A stretch of DNA of 64,000 nt from a virus: positions 93,358 through 157,357 of the IMG/VR virus record IMGVR_UViG_3300018080_000002. The stretch is one strand, 5' to 3'. The notes beneath the pieces are model-generated. The model saw only the letters and a program-made list of their open reading frames with translations, was not told the origin of the DNA and did not search any database. The position numbers and the translations under genes were made by a program. This document shows positions 31,624 through 39,453 of the stretch, piece after piece (the first letter of the stretch is position 1; each line of letters opens with the position of its first letter).

Positions 31624-34600
31624 ATGGACAAGAAATATCTTGGCTTAGGTTTTACGTTTGCGGCCATTGATGATGGTTTGAAAAATGCTTTTCGTCAGAC
31701 TGCAAATAGTTTTGGACAGCTTGATGACCAAATGGGATCAGTGAACAAAAAGGGTAAGACCTTTTCTGAGATGTTTGAAGGTCTGAAAATGATCGGATTA
31801 GGTGCTGCTTACTCTAAGCTTAAGGATATCAGTGCAGCGATACAGGGTGTTGATACCAGTGATGTTACGTTCGGCACCTTAGAAACATTTGAGATGCAGT
31901 TTAAGTCTTTGACGGGATCTGTTGAGGCGGCCAAGGATTTAAGGTCTGTAATGATGCGGATAGCCACAGAGACTAATGCGACTGTGGAGGATTTGTCAGG
32001 TGCGTCAATATCTCTATCTCAGTCAGGCATTGATATGAATCGTATCAATAAAAGCATGACTATGATGGGTCAGTTGATGGGTGTCTTTAAGGTTGGAGCT
32101 GAGGATACAGCAGATATTTTTCGACAAGGATTGAGCGAACAGGGTTTAAAACTCAGTGTGAATCAGATGCAACAGCTCATTAAAGAGTCGTTTGCGTTCG
32201 GGAAAGGGATGGATACTGCGGTTGGTACTACGGTGACGAACCTTAATGGTATGAAAGACATCCTAGCGGCTGTTATCAATCAGCAGGAAAACTTTCGATT
32301 GAGGGGTATCGGAGCATTAGATGCAGCTAAATCTATCCAGAGATTATCATATTCATTCCAAGTGTTAGGGTTAAGCCAGGGGGATGCTACGAAAACCTCC
32401 ATAGATCTTTTCTCAAGAACCAAGGATATTGTTGGTAGTTTTAAAGATATGACTGCGGGATTGGATCAGAATGTTGATGAATATGCGGCATTAGCAAGGA
32501 TCATGGGTGATACCAATAAATTAAACAAGGCTTTGCTATCCAATGATCCTACTGTGATTTTCAACACTCTCTCAGCAGCTTTAGGCCGAGCGAGAAAGAT
32601 GGGTGGTCAGTCACAACAGGTTATGGAACGTTGGGTAGAGGCTAATTTTAAGGGTTTGGGTGTTACTCGATTATTAACATCGAATACTCAGCGTTTAAAT
32701 AAGGCTCTTGCTGGTGGTACTAAGCAGTTAAATATGTTTCGTAAGGGGTCTGTGGACGCATATGATGACTATGTCAAGGCGACTTTGGGGACTACTACAG
32801 CCTTACGAGAACAGATCAAAACAACCAGAGAGGCTACCGAGGTAGCGTTACAGTTTGCCATTAACAAGGATGTCAACCAGGGTCTTGAGAGGCAATTTAC
32901 GGCCAATAAAAAGCTAAATGCAGCTATTGTCGAATACAATAAGATCATGTCTGATACGACTATGACAGATCAGCAGAGGACAAAAGCTCTCGATGAGTTT
33001 AATAAAAAACACGATGAGGCTACACGTAGCTTGATGGATTTTGCTATTTTGGCAGAAAAAGTGGAAAAAGCTCCGTTGCCAGAGGCATTAAATGCGATTG
33101 CTAAAGAGATGGGCTTTGTTGGTTTTGATAATGATCAGTTACAGACGATAGCGGACGCCAATACCAGATTTTCTCTGTTATTTGGCTCAATTGATAAGGT
33201 GATTGATAAGGCGTTGGTCCTTGGTGGTATTTGGTTGATTTTCAGGAAACCTATTGTTGGTCTGGGCAAATTATTTTCCAAGGTGTTTACGATTCCTGCA
33301 AAGTTGTTAGGTAAAACAGCGACTATGGTTATGCCTAAGATTTTACCTCAGTTTTTTAAAGATTTGCCGACATGGATAAAATTATATTCTGAAGAGGCCA
33401 TTAAGGTCTTTAAGGGAAACTGGTTTAATGCGGTGAAATGGACCGGGAAGAAAATGTTGGTTTTTTCCAAACGAGCGGTGCAGATCATGGCTAGACCTTT
33501 TACTTTCTTTTGGAAAGAATTGCCACAGCTCTTATATAAAAACATGCCATCCATTACCAAAGCTATGATGAAAGCCTTTCAGGTATCGATTTCTTTTATC
33601 AAGGATATTCCCACTTGGACTAAATTGTATTGGGAAGAGGGAATCAAGATTATCAAGCGTAAGGCTATTGATCTTGGCAAATGGTTTGTAACGACTGGCT
33701 GGAGGTTTATCAAGGATATTCCGACATGGATCAACCTTTATTTTGACGAGGGTATTCGGGTTCTTAAGAGTAAATGGTCTAGCGGGGTGAAGTGGTTGAT
33801 CAATACGACTAAGAGTTTCCCTGGAGTTATGCTGAAGTCTTTTCAGTGGTTATGGACGACTTTGCCACAAAAAGTCATGGGAATATTGCCGCAAATAGGC
33901 GGGAAAATAACCGCTTTTATGGCGAAATTCGGAGCCAAAGGTGGTTTCTTAGCGAAAGTGTTTAGCACCGCTACTTTGAAAGGAGCTTTGGGATTTCTTG
34001 CTAAGTTTACTGGTCCGATATTTGCGATTGCTGATGCCATTTATATTTTATGGAGAGACTGGGGTAAGTTTACATCCTCTCTTGAAGGATTGACTCTTGG
34101 TGAGAAAATAGCGGCAAGCTTTAGGTTTGGTGTCGGTGTTTTGGCTGAGGTGTTGGATGATGTCTTATTTGGCATACCTTCGATGATCACCAAATATTTC
34201 TCTGGTATGACTCTGCGAGAGGGCATCGAAAACGTCTTTGATTGGATGAAATATGGATTTAAAGCGGTGGTCGATGTCTGGACTGAGTGGATAACATTGC
34301 CTTTCCAGAAAGCTAAGGAGGGGTTTGCTGAACTCATGGTCGACATGATGGAGTCTATGAATAAGGCTGCTGATATGTTGCCAGGTTTTATCGGAGATAA
34401 GCTTAAAATCGATGATCAGACGATTCAATACTGGAAGGATGTGGCAGATGGTGCAGCCAAGGTCCGAGAAAGTGTTGAGGGTATGTCTTTAGAAAAAGCC
34501 ATAGGTGAGATTGGTAAGATCGGAGATGCGGCAAAGCAGATGGCTGCTTTAGACAAATTTATGGCCGAATATGCTGGTCGAGAGGATGTGACTACTGGAG

Positions 34601-35379
34601 GACTGAAGCAACTAGCTAAAATGAGATCTGATATTGGTAAGAAACTGAAAAAAGAGACCAATGTTATTCCATTTGACCCTGTTCAAAGGCCAGTTTTTAA
34701 GGAAAAGAAAAAAGTTACGCCTGTTCCCAAGCCAATTCGTAAAGAACAGAAAAAAGTTGAACCTATTCCCAAACCTGTCCGTAAAGAGCAGAAAAAAGTT
34801 GTTTTAGATCCGTTGGTGGTTGAGTTTAAGGCTTTAGGCAGAAAAATAGAAATGCTGGAAAAACGCTATGCGTTAGAGAGAGCTAAGGCCAAGAAAAAAG
34901 GCTTTACTAAAAAAGAAATGGTGGGGATTGAAAGACGTTGGGCTGAGGAAGATGCTGCATTAGAAAAGATGAAGGAAAAGGAAGGATCTCTGATGCAGGA
35001 TTATTTGGATAAAGCGGCTCGGCAAGATCCGTTTCCTGTAGATGAGGGTGGTTATTCTGGTGCGTCTGCTGCTCCTGGTGAGGGTGGTGTATTTGCGATG
35101 AATCAACTTCCTGGTGCGTCTGCTCCTTCGATTCAAGATAGGATACATCAGAGAGAGGTTGAGCGTAAGCGTAATGCTATGCTTGAGGATAGAGCCGATA
35201 AGCAGGATGTCGGTGGTCAATTAGTTGCTGCATTGCAAACGGTTAAGACTGCTGATGGCAGGGATTTGAATGTTAATGTGGTCATTCAGGGTGATATGGG
35301 TAAATTCTTGAGAGTCCATAAAAAGGCGGTAAATGATCAGGCAGCTCATTCTGGTCATTATGGGATGAGAGGATCTTGA
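31624..35379 (+). CDS. tail tape measure protein
   Basis: 1251 aa, the longest gene, directly after the chaperone module. Helical N-terminal half with ANSFGQLDDQMG, MRIATETNATVEDLSGASI and QGDATKTSIDLFSRTKDIVG-type helices. A repeated element, F-x-K-D-I/L-P-T-W-x-x-L-Y-x-E/D-E-G/A-I, occurs at nt 33352, 33595 and 33706. A hydrophobic part near residues 780-805 (LKGALGFLAKFTGPIFAIAD) may be the membrane-inserting segment. A Pro/Lys-rich repeat (VPKPIRKEQKK, IPKPVRKEQKK) precedes a charged C-terminus. It sets tail length and is ejected with DNA. No lytic domain was recognised. Confidence 0.9.
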   Translation: MDKKYLGLGFTFAAIDDGLKNAFRQTANSFGQLDDQMGSVNKKGKTFSEMFEGLKMIGLGAAYSKLKDISAAIQGVDTSDVTFGTLETFEMQFKSLTGSVEAAKDLRSVMMRIATETNATVEDLSGASISLSQSGIDMNRINKSMTMMGQLMGVFKVGAEDTADIFRQGLSEQGLKLSVNQMQQLIKESFAFGKGMDTAVGTTVTNLNGMKDILAAVINQQENFRLRGIGALDAAKSIQRLSYSFQVLGLSQGDATKTSIDLFSRTKDIVGSFKDMTAGLDQNVDEYAALARIMGDTNKLNKALLSNDPTVIFNTLSAALGRARKMGGQSQQVMERWVEANFKGLGVTRLLTSNTQRLNKALAGGTKQLNMFRKGSVDAYDDYVKATLGTTTALREQIKTTREATEVALQFAINKDVNQGLERQFTANKKLNAAIVEYNKIMSDTTMTDQQRTKALDEFNKKHDEATRSLMDFAILAEKVEKAPLPEALNAIAKEMGFVGFDNDQLQTIADANTRFSLLFGSIDKVIDKALVLGGIWLIFRKPIVGLGKLFSKVFTIPAKLLGKTATMVMPKILPQFFKDLPTWIKLYSEEAIKVFKGNWFNAVKWTGKKMLVFSKRAVQIMARPFTFFWKELPQLLYKNMPSITKAMMKAFQVSISFIKDIPTWTKLYWEEGIKIIKRKAIDLGKWFVTTGWRFIKDIPTWINLYFDEGIRVLKSKWSSGVKWLINTTKSFPGVMLKSFQWLWTTLPQKVMGILPQIGGKITAFMAKFGAKGGFLAKVFSTATLKGALGFLAKFTGPIFAIADAIYILWRDWGKFTSSLEGLTLGEKIAASFRFGVGVLAEVLDDVLFGIPSMITKYFSGMTLREGIENVFDWMKYGFKAVVDVWTEWITLPFQKAKEGFAELMVDMMESMNKAADMLPGFIGDKLKIDDQTIQYWKDVADGAAKVRESVEGMSLEKAIGEIGKIGDAAKQMAALDKFMAEYAGREDVTTGGLKQLAKMRSDIGKKLKKETNVIPFDPVQRPVFKEKKKVTPVPKPIRKEQKKVEPIPKPVRKEQKKVVLDPLVVEFKALGRKIEMLEKRYALERAKAKKKGFTKKEMVGIERRWAEEDAALEKMKEKEGSLMQDYLDKAARQDPFPVDEGGYSGASAAPGEGGVFAMNQLPGASAPSIQDRIHQREVERKRNAMLEDRADKQDVGGQLVAALQTVKTADGRDLNVNVVIQGDMGKFLRVHKKAVNDQAAHSGHYGMRGS

Positions 35380-35380
35380 T

Positions 35381-35701
35381 ATGGCAGAAAAAATTACGAA
35401 CAATTCTCAATTGCATTTTGCTACGTTGTTTAATGTTGATTCGGTAAATTTTTGGGATTTACCTGGTTATCCAACCATAATTCCTCAAGACGACGATTTA
35501 ACTCATACGGTTAGCTCAGATGAAGTCGCTAGGGTAGATTTAATTGCTTACGATTATTACGGCGATTCTGAGTTATGGTGGGTTATTATGTTAGCAAACA
35601 GCAAACAGGATATGAGTGCCTTTAGTATGGGTGAACAGATTACTATTCCTGCTCCGAGGTATGTCACGGAATTGATCGGGGATAGAAAAAGAGGGGATTG
35701 A
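35381..35701 (+). CDS. baseplate wedge/LysM-like protein (gp53-like)
   Basis: 106 aa. ARVDLIAYDYYGDSELWWVI then MLANSKQD and EQITIPAP are the LysM/gp53-type signature (Y-YGD-LWW-I-ANN...I-IP). Such proteins bridge baseplate and hub. Follows the tape measure by 1 nt and precedes the hub gene, the usual order. Confidence 0.8.
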   Translation: MAEKITNNSQLHFATLFNVDSVNFWDLPGYPTIIPQDDDLTHTVSSDEVARVDLIAYDYYGDSELWWVIMLANSKQDMSAFSMGEQITIPAPRYVTELIGDRKRGD

Positions 35702-35702
35702 T

Positions 35703-37232
35703 ATGCCGTTTGATATGAGGGGTGCTGTCATTGAAGCTTTTATCGATCGGGGAGAGGATTCGTTCGATATCAGTGCTATTCAAGGTCTAGCAAACTCTTT
35801 AACATCTATGAAGCTAACTTTTAAGGCTGGTGGAGCATCATCCTGTGAATTAACATTAAGTCCTCCATTTGATGTTGCTAAATCGATTATTGAGTCAGGT
35901 CTATTGGGTATCGGATTTCCTGCTGTTGGAGGTGGTTCCTCAATATTAAACTTTTCTAGTGTTGGGGATGTCCTAGCTGGTGTCGCCAGTTATGCGGGGG
36001 TATCCGTTGTAAAAGATGTTGTGGGTAGCTTTTTTTCTGGTCCGATTCAAAAAGTTGAAAAGGGGAAAGGAGATCCATCAGCAAAACCAGTTCGATCGAA
36101 TACCGCAGTATCTCTTCGGGTGAAGTGGAAATATACCGATGGAAGCAAATATTCTGAAAGTCCTATGTTTTTCGGCATATTGCATCCTCCATCTGTTTCT
36201 TTTGGTGAAGAGATATCTATTACTTTGAATGCAACCGATGGTATCGGTGGAGTTCTGGCTAGAATGGACATTCCTGAGACGAGGGACGGGCTTAAAGTTT
36301 CGGAAGTTGTTCAGAAAATTGCTGATAAGATGAGTGCAACTATTATTTGGCATAAAAATTCTGAGTCCAGGGCATCCAATAAAACAGTCAAAGAGCAGCA
36401 GGACGTGAATTTGTTGGTTTATCTGAACGAGGTTTTAGAGAAAATCGGCTGTACGTTTATGATGGGTGACATTACTAAGGACGGAAAAATATCCATTAAT
36501 ATAATCTCTCATGAGGATTTGAACGAAACTAATCCTGTTTGTACTCTGGCTATGTATCGACAGATCTATCCTGATCCTGGTAGCGGTGCTCCGGTTTATC
36601 CGGTTAATTCGGTGGAATCTAATATCAGCCATGCTTTTAGTATGGGGATGATGAAAGGTTCGACTCATGTTGCTGTTGATTCAAATAAAAAAAAGGCGAA
36701 ATTATATCGTAATGATGCCAGTGATTATAAAAGAAAGTCAGTAGGCAAAACTGCTGAGGGTAAGATGCCTGAAGCTCATTCTACGATAGGGGTGAAGACC
36801 AGTTTGCCAGCTAAAGATTTCGAGAGTGGTTTCCATAATAAATCGGTTGAAATGAATAAAGAACATCCAGAGGAAGGATTTCAAGACAATCAAGAATACT
36901 TTAATGATTCGATTGAAAAAGGTTGGGAAATGAATCTTTCTGGTCCTGGTATTCCCTGGGTTCAGCCTCTTCAATTGGTTCGTGTCGATATCGGAGGAAT
37001 TAGACATTTGACGGGTTTGTATAAGGTAAAAGAGATTACTCATACTGTAGATCAGAATGGTGCTCAGACTGATTTTGCTTTATACAAAAATGTGGGTCTT
37101 AGTGATATCGAAGATATTGGTGGTATTTCTATGAATACTAGAGAGCCAGAGTATCCTGGAGATGCCTCTCAGGATTCTTTTGGTAATAGTGTTGGCGGGA
37201 TTATAGATTCAGCCGCAACATTGTTAGGATAA
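35703..37232 (+). CDS. baseplate hub protein, gpD/gp27-like
   Basis: 509 aa. Beta-rich with SLRVKWKYTDGSKYSESPMF, LNATDGIGGVLARMDIPETR, KVSEVVQKIADKMSATI, and a C-terminal VRVDIGGIRHLTGLYKVKEI then THTVDQNGAQTDFALYKN, which is the Phage late control D/gp27 ending. The hub links tube and spike. Contains an insert rich in Gly (about 90-130). Overlaps nothing; followed by the spike gene. Confidence 0.78.
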   Translation: MPFDMRGAVIEAFIDRGEDSFDISAIQGLANSLTSMKLTFKAGGASSCELTLSPPFDVAKSIIESGLLGIGFPAVGGGSSILNFSSVGDVLAGVASYAGVSVVKDVVGSFFSGPIQKVEKGKGDPSAKPVRSNTAVSLRVKWKYTDGSKYSESPMFFGILHPPSVSFGEEISITLNATDGIGGVLARMDIPETRDGLKVSEVVQKIADKMSATIIWHKNSESRASNKTVKEQQDVNLLVYLNEVLEKIGCTFMMGDITKDGKISINIISHEDLNETNPVCTLAMYRQIYPDPGSGAPVYPVNSVESNISHAFSMGMMKGSTHVAVDSNKKKAKLYRNDASDYKRKSVGKTAEGKMPEAHSTIGVKTSLPAKDFESGFHNKSVEMNKEHPEEGFQDNQEYFNDSIEKGWEMNLSGPGIPWVQPLQLVRVDIGGIRHLTGLYKVKEITHTVDQNGAQTDFALYKNVGLSDIEDIGGISMNTREPEYPGDASQDSFGNSVGGIIDSAATLLG

Positions 37233-37236
37233 TATC

Positions 37237-38313
37237 ATGTCAGATGTATGGGGTGAAATGGTAGCAGCCGTAAGAAAGTTCGGCTTTGAGAGTGTTTTCC
37301 GCAAATATTATTCTAAATATCGCGCACTTGTCGTTGATGTGGCTGACGAAGAGGATCGATGTCGTGTTTTGGTAAAAGTCCCAACGTTGTTTGCAGATAG
37401 TCCGTTGGCTAATTGGGCTGAACCGATGGTACATGGCGGCAAGATGGATCTGCTCGGTAGTATTACCGGGAAACCGTCTACGACTGGCGGGAAATTCTGC
37501 GGTTCATTTTTTCCTCCGAAAGTTGGTGATTGGATATGGGTAGAATTTAAGAACGGAGATTCAAGATATCCTCTCTATCATTGTGAGTCGTGGTATGGGG
37601 ATGATGAGCGACCAGATGCCTTTGGGGAAGCGTCAGACTGGAATATGATGAATCCTATCTTTATATCGAGATACGGTCATCAGATGTATTTCGATGAGAG
37701 TGCTGGTGCAGCCAAGTTCATGCTGAAGATGAACAACGGCAACATGATCACTATAGATGAGACTACTGGCGATGAAAAAATAGAGATTCAATCAGAGAGG
37801 GGGGCGTATTGGAGATGGACGCTTAATCCTGATTTACAGAATACTGATATTAAGCTTGTGTTGGGGGGAGAATACGAAGAGACTATCAGCCAAGCCGTAG
37901 CCATAGAGCATGAGGATGACGTTGAGTATACGATAGGTGGAACATATGACCTCACGGTATCAGACGCGGTCGCTTTTGAGTTTGAGGATGATTTTGGTCT
38001 AACTATTGGTGGAGATTATGACGTTGAAGTTTCTGGCGACTATTCTATGACGTCAAAAGGTGATACGACAATAGAAGCCAGTGGTGAGGCAACGCTAAAA
38101 GGTAAAACTCAAACGATCGGGAGCGGGGGACATCCCGTAGCTCACGGAGATGTGTTAAAGGATGCTTTGGATGCGTTGGCTGATGAGCTGACTAAGTTGA
38201 CGCCAGGTAGCCCAGCTAATAACGCTTCAGCGATTGCGGCTCTCATAGCGGCTGGAACGGCGTTTAAGTCAGCGATAGCCAAAATGAATAGCGAAAAGAC
38301 AGAGACGGACTGA
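37237..38313 (+). CDS. baseplate spike, gpV/gp5-like
   Basis: 358 aa. The N-terminal OB-fold is visible (RALVVDVADEEDRCRVLVKV, FFPPKVGDWIWVEFKNGD, RYPLYHCESWYG), followed by a triple beta-helix stalk with repeats (VEYTIGGTYDLTVSDAVAFE, GLTIGGDYDVEVSGDYSMTS, GDTTIEASGEATLKG) as in T4 gp5C and P2 gpV. There is no lysozyme insert. It pierces the outer membrane. The C-terminal 60 residues are Ala-rich helix rather than a PAAR tip. Confidence 0.88.
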   Translation: MSDVWGEMVAAVRKFGFESVFRKYYSKYRALVVDVADEEDRCRVLVKVPTLFADSPLANWAEPMVHGGKMDLLGSITGKPSTTGGKFCGSFFPPKVGDWIWVEFKNGDSRYPLYHCESWYGDDERPDAFGEASDWNMMNPIFISRYGHQMYFDESAGAAKFMLKMNNGNMITIDETTGDEKIEIQSERGAYWRWTLNPDLQNTDIKLVLGGEYEETISQAVAIEHEDDVEYTIGGTYDLTVSDAVAFEFEDDFGLTIGGDYDVEVSGDYSMTSKGDTTIEASGEATLKGKTQTIGSGGHPVAHGDVLKDALDALADELTKLTPGSPANNASAIAALIAAGTAFKSAIAKMNSEKTETD

Positions 38314-39002
38314 TGGGTGCAAAGGATAAATTCATAGATGCGATTATCAAACTGAACTCCGAAGGTCTCGAAGGTGATGCGAAGGATAATGCTGAGAAAG
38401 ATGCGGAGGCAGAGGCGAAAGCGATTTCGTCGGCTATGCTATTGATGAAAATTCCTCCAGGCGCAATTTGCTCAGAGATGACGATTAGTGGTGCTCCTGG
38501 AGGCGTAAAAAACACGTCTTTGATAAAGTTGGTGGATGCAACTCAAGCAGCTCAAGTACTTAAGTCTGCTTTAGTCGGAATCAATTCTGGAGGTCCACCA
38601 TCGGGTGCATCAAAATTGGTTGGTTGGGCTGAGAAATATGCCGATGCAATTAAAGATTTATGCACAAGCGTTGGCATCCCGAAAGGTTCGATTATTGAGA
38701 ATCCTGCTCCAGCTACAATTACTGTTCCTAACCTACCGTTTCCAATTGCAGATTTAACTGGTGCTTTGGCAAAATTTCAGACAGACTACGTAAAAGTTAA
38801 AAAGGGTGATACGACAGATCCATCTGCGATTGCGAGTATATCGGGGTGGGCTAGTCAAGTTGCATCTGCTATAAGTGCTTTTATGATTACGTTAACCGTA
38901 CCGCCTGGTGTTGGCTTTCTTACGATTTCACAACCCGTACCGCCTGGACCTCCGATTGCAGGCATTCCGAACCCCGTTCCATTGCCTTTGGCAGATTCAT
39001 AA
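38313..39002 (+). CDS. hypothetical spike-proximal protein, Pro-rich ends
   Basis: 229 aa. Two similar halves: helical segments separated by Pro/Gly strands (IPPGAICSEMTISGAPGG, TVPPGVGFLTISQPVPPGPP). Ala-rich helices as in the spike C-terminus. No PAAR repeats. Starts on the spike stop (overlap). It may be a spike-tip or baseplate adaptor. The 14-bp repeat is in its first third. Confidence 0.6.
   Translation: MGAKDKFIDAIIKLNSEGLEGDAKDNAEKDAEAEAKAISSAMLLMKIPPGAICSEMTISGAPGGVKNTSLIKLVDATQAAQVLKSALVGINSGGPPSGASKLVGWAEKYADAIKDLCTSVGIPKGSIIENPAPATITVPNLPFPIADLTGALAKFQTDYVKVKKGDTTDPSAIASISGWASQVASAISAFMITLTVPPGVGFLTISQPVPPGPPIAGIPNPVPLPLADS
38416..38429 (+). repeat. 14-bp hairpin repeat, copy 4
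   Basis: CGAAAGCGATTTCG, here read in another frame (A-K-A-I-S) than in copies 2, 3 and 5, so conservation is at DNA level. Confidence 0.8.
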
Positions 39003-39012
39003 TGTTGTAATG

Positions 39013-39042
39013 TTGTTTCAATGTCGTGTATTGTGATAAAAT
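39013..39042 (+). promoter_or_regulatory. candidate extended -10 promoter before gp25-like gene
   Basis: TTGTTT at 39013-39018 and TAAAAT at 39037-39042 with an 18-nt spacer, and TG one base before the -10 (TGATAAAAT). It lies in an 80-nt gap before the baseplate wedge operon. By eye only. Confidence 0.35.
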
Positions 39043-39082
39043 TAACTCAATTGTTACATCGTGTTTACTCAAGGCAGAATAA

Positions 39083-39451
39083 ATGGCAAAGTATCGAGGG
39101 TTAGCATTTCCAATTCAGAAAGGATCTGATGGCTATCCAAAGATGGTTGAAGATGATGAATTGGTATGGAACGATGTAAAGGCATTGTTCAATACTAGAC
39201 GAAGAGTTCGGGTTATGCGTCCAACCCTGGGCATGTTGCTAGAGGGTATTGTTTTCGATAATACCGGACCATTATTGAATGCTAAGGCTTATAGAGAGAT
39301 TGCTACAGCGTTGGCTAGTTTTGAGCCAAGAGTGACTTTGGAAAGTGTTGGTATTGCAGATGAGGATACTACGGTGACGATTGAAACCATAATCAGCATA
39401 AATGGGTTTAAGTATAAATTGACTCATGCAGTTAGCAGAAATAGGGTGTAA
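39083..39451 (+). CDS. baseplate wedge gp25-like protein
   Basis: 122 aa. GLAFPIQKGSDGYP, VWNDVKALFNTRRRVRVMRP then LGMLLEGIVFDN and EPRVTLESVGI are the gp25/W family pattern (R-x-x-R-x-M-P-x-Y/L-G), start of sheath assembly. First gene after a promoter-like gap. Good match in length. Confidence 0.9.
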   Translation: MAKYRGLAFPIQKGSDGYPKMVEDDELVWNDVKALFNTRRRVRVMRPTLGMLLEGIVFDNTGPLLNAKAYREIATALASFEPRVTLESVGIADEDTTVTIETIISINGFKYKLTHAVSRNRV

Positions 39452-39453
39452 AT

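Noticed and set aside
38313-39002. PAAR spike-tip protein
   Set aside because: Position is right but there are no PAAR repeats or metal-binding His/Cys; kept as hypothetical.
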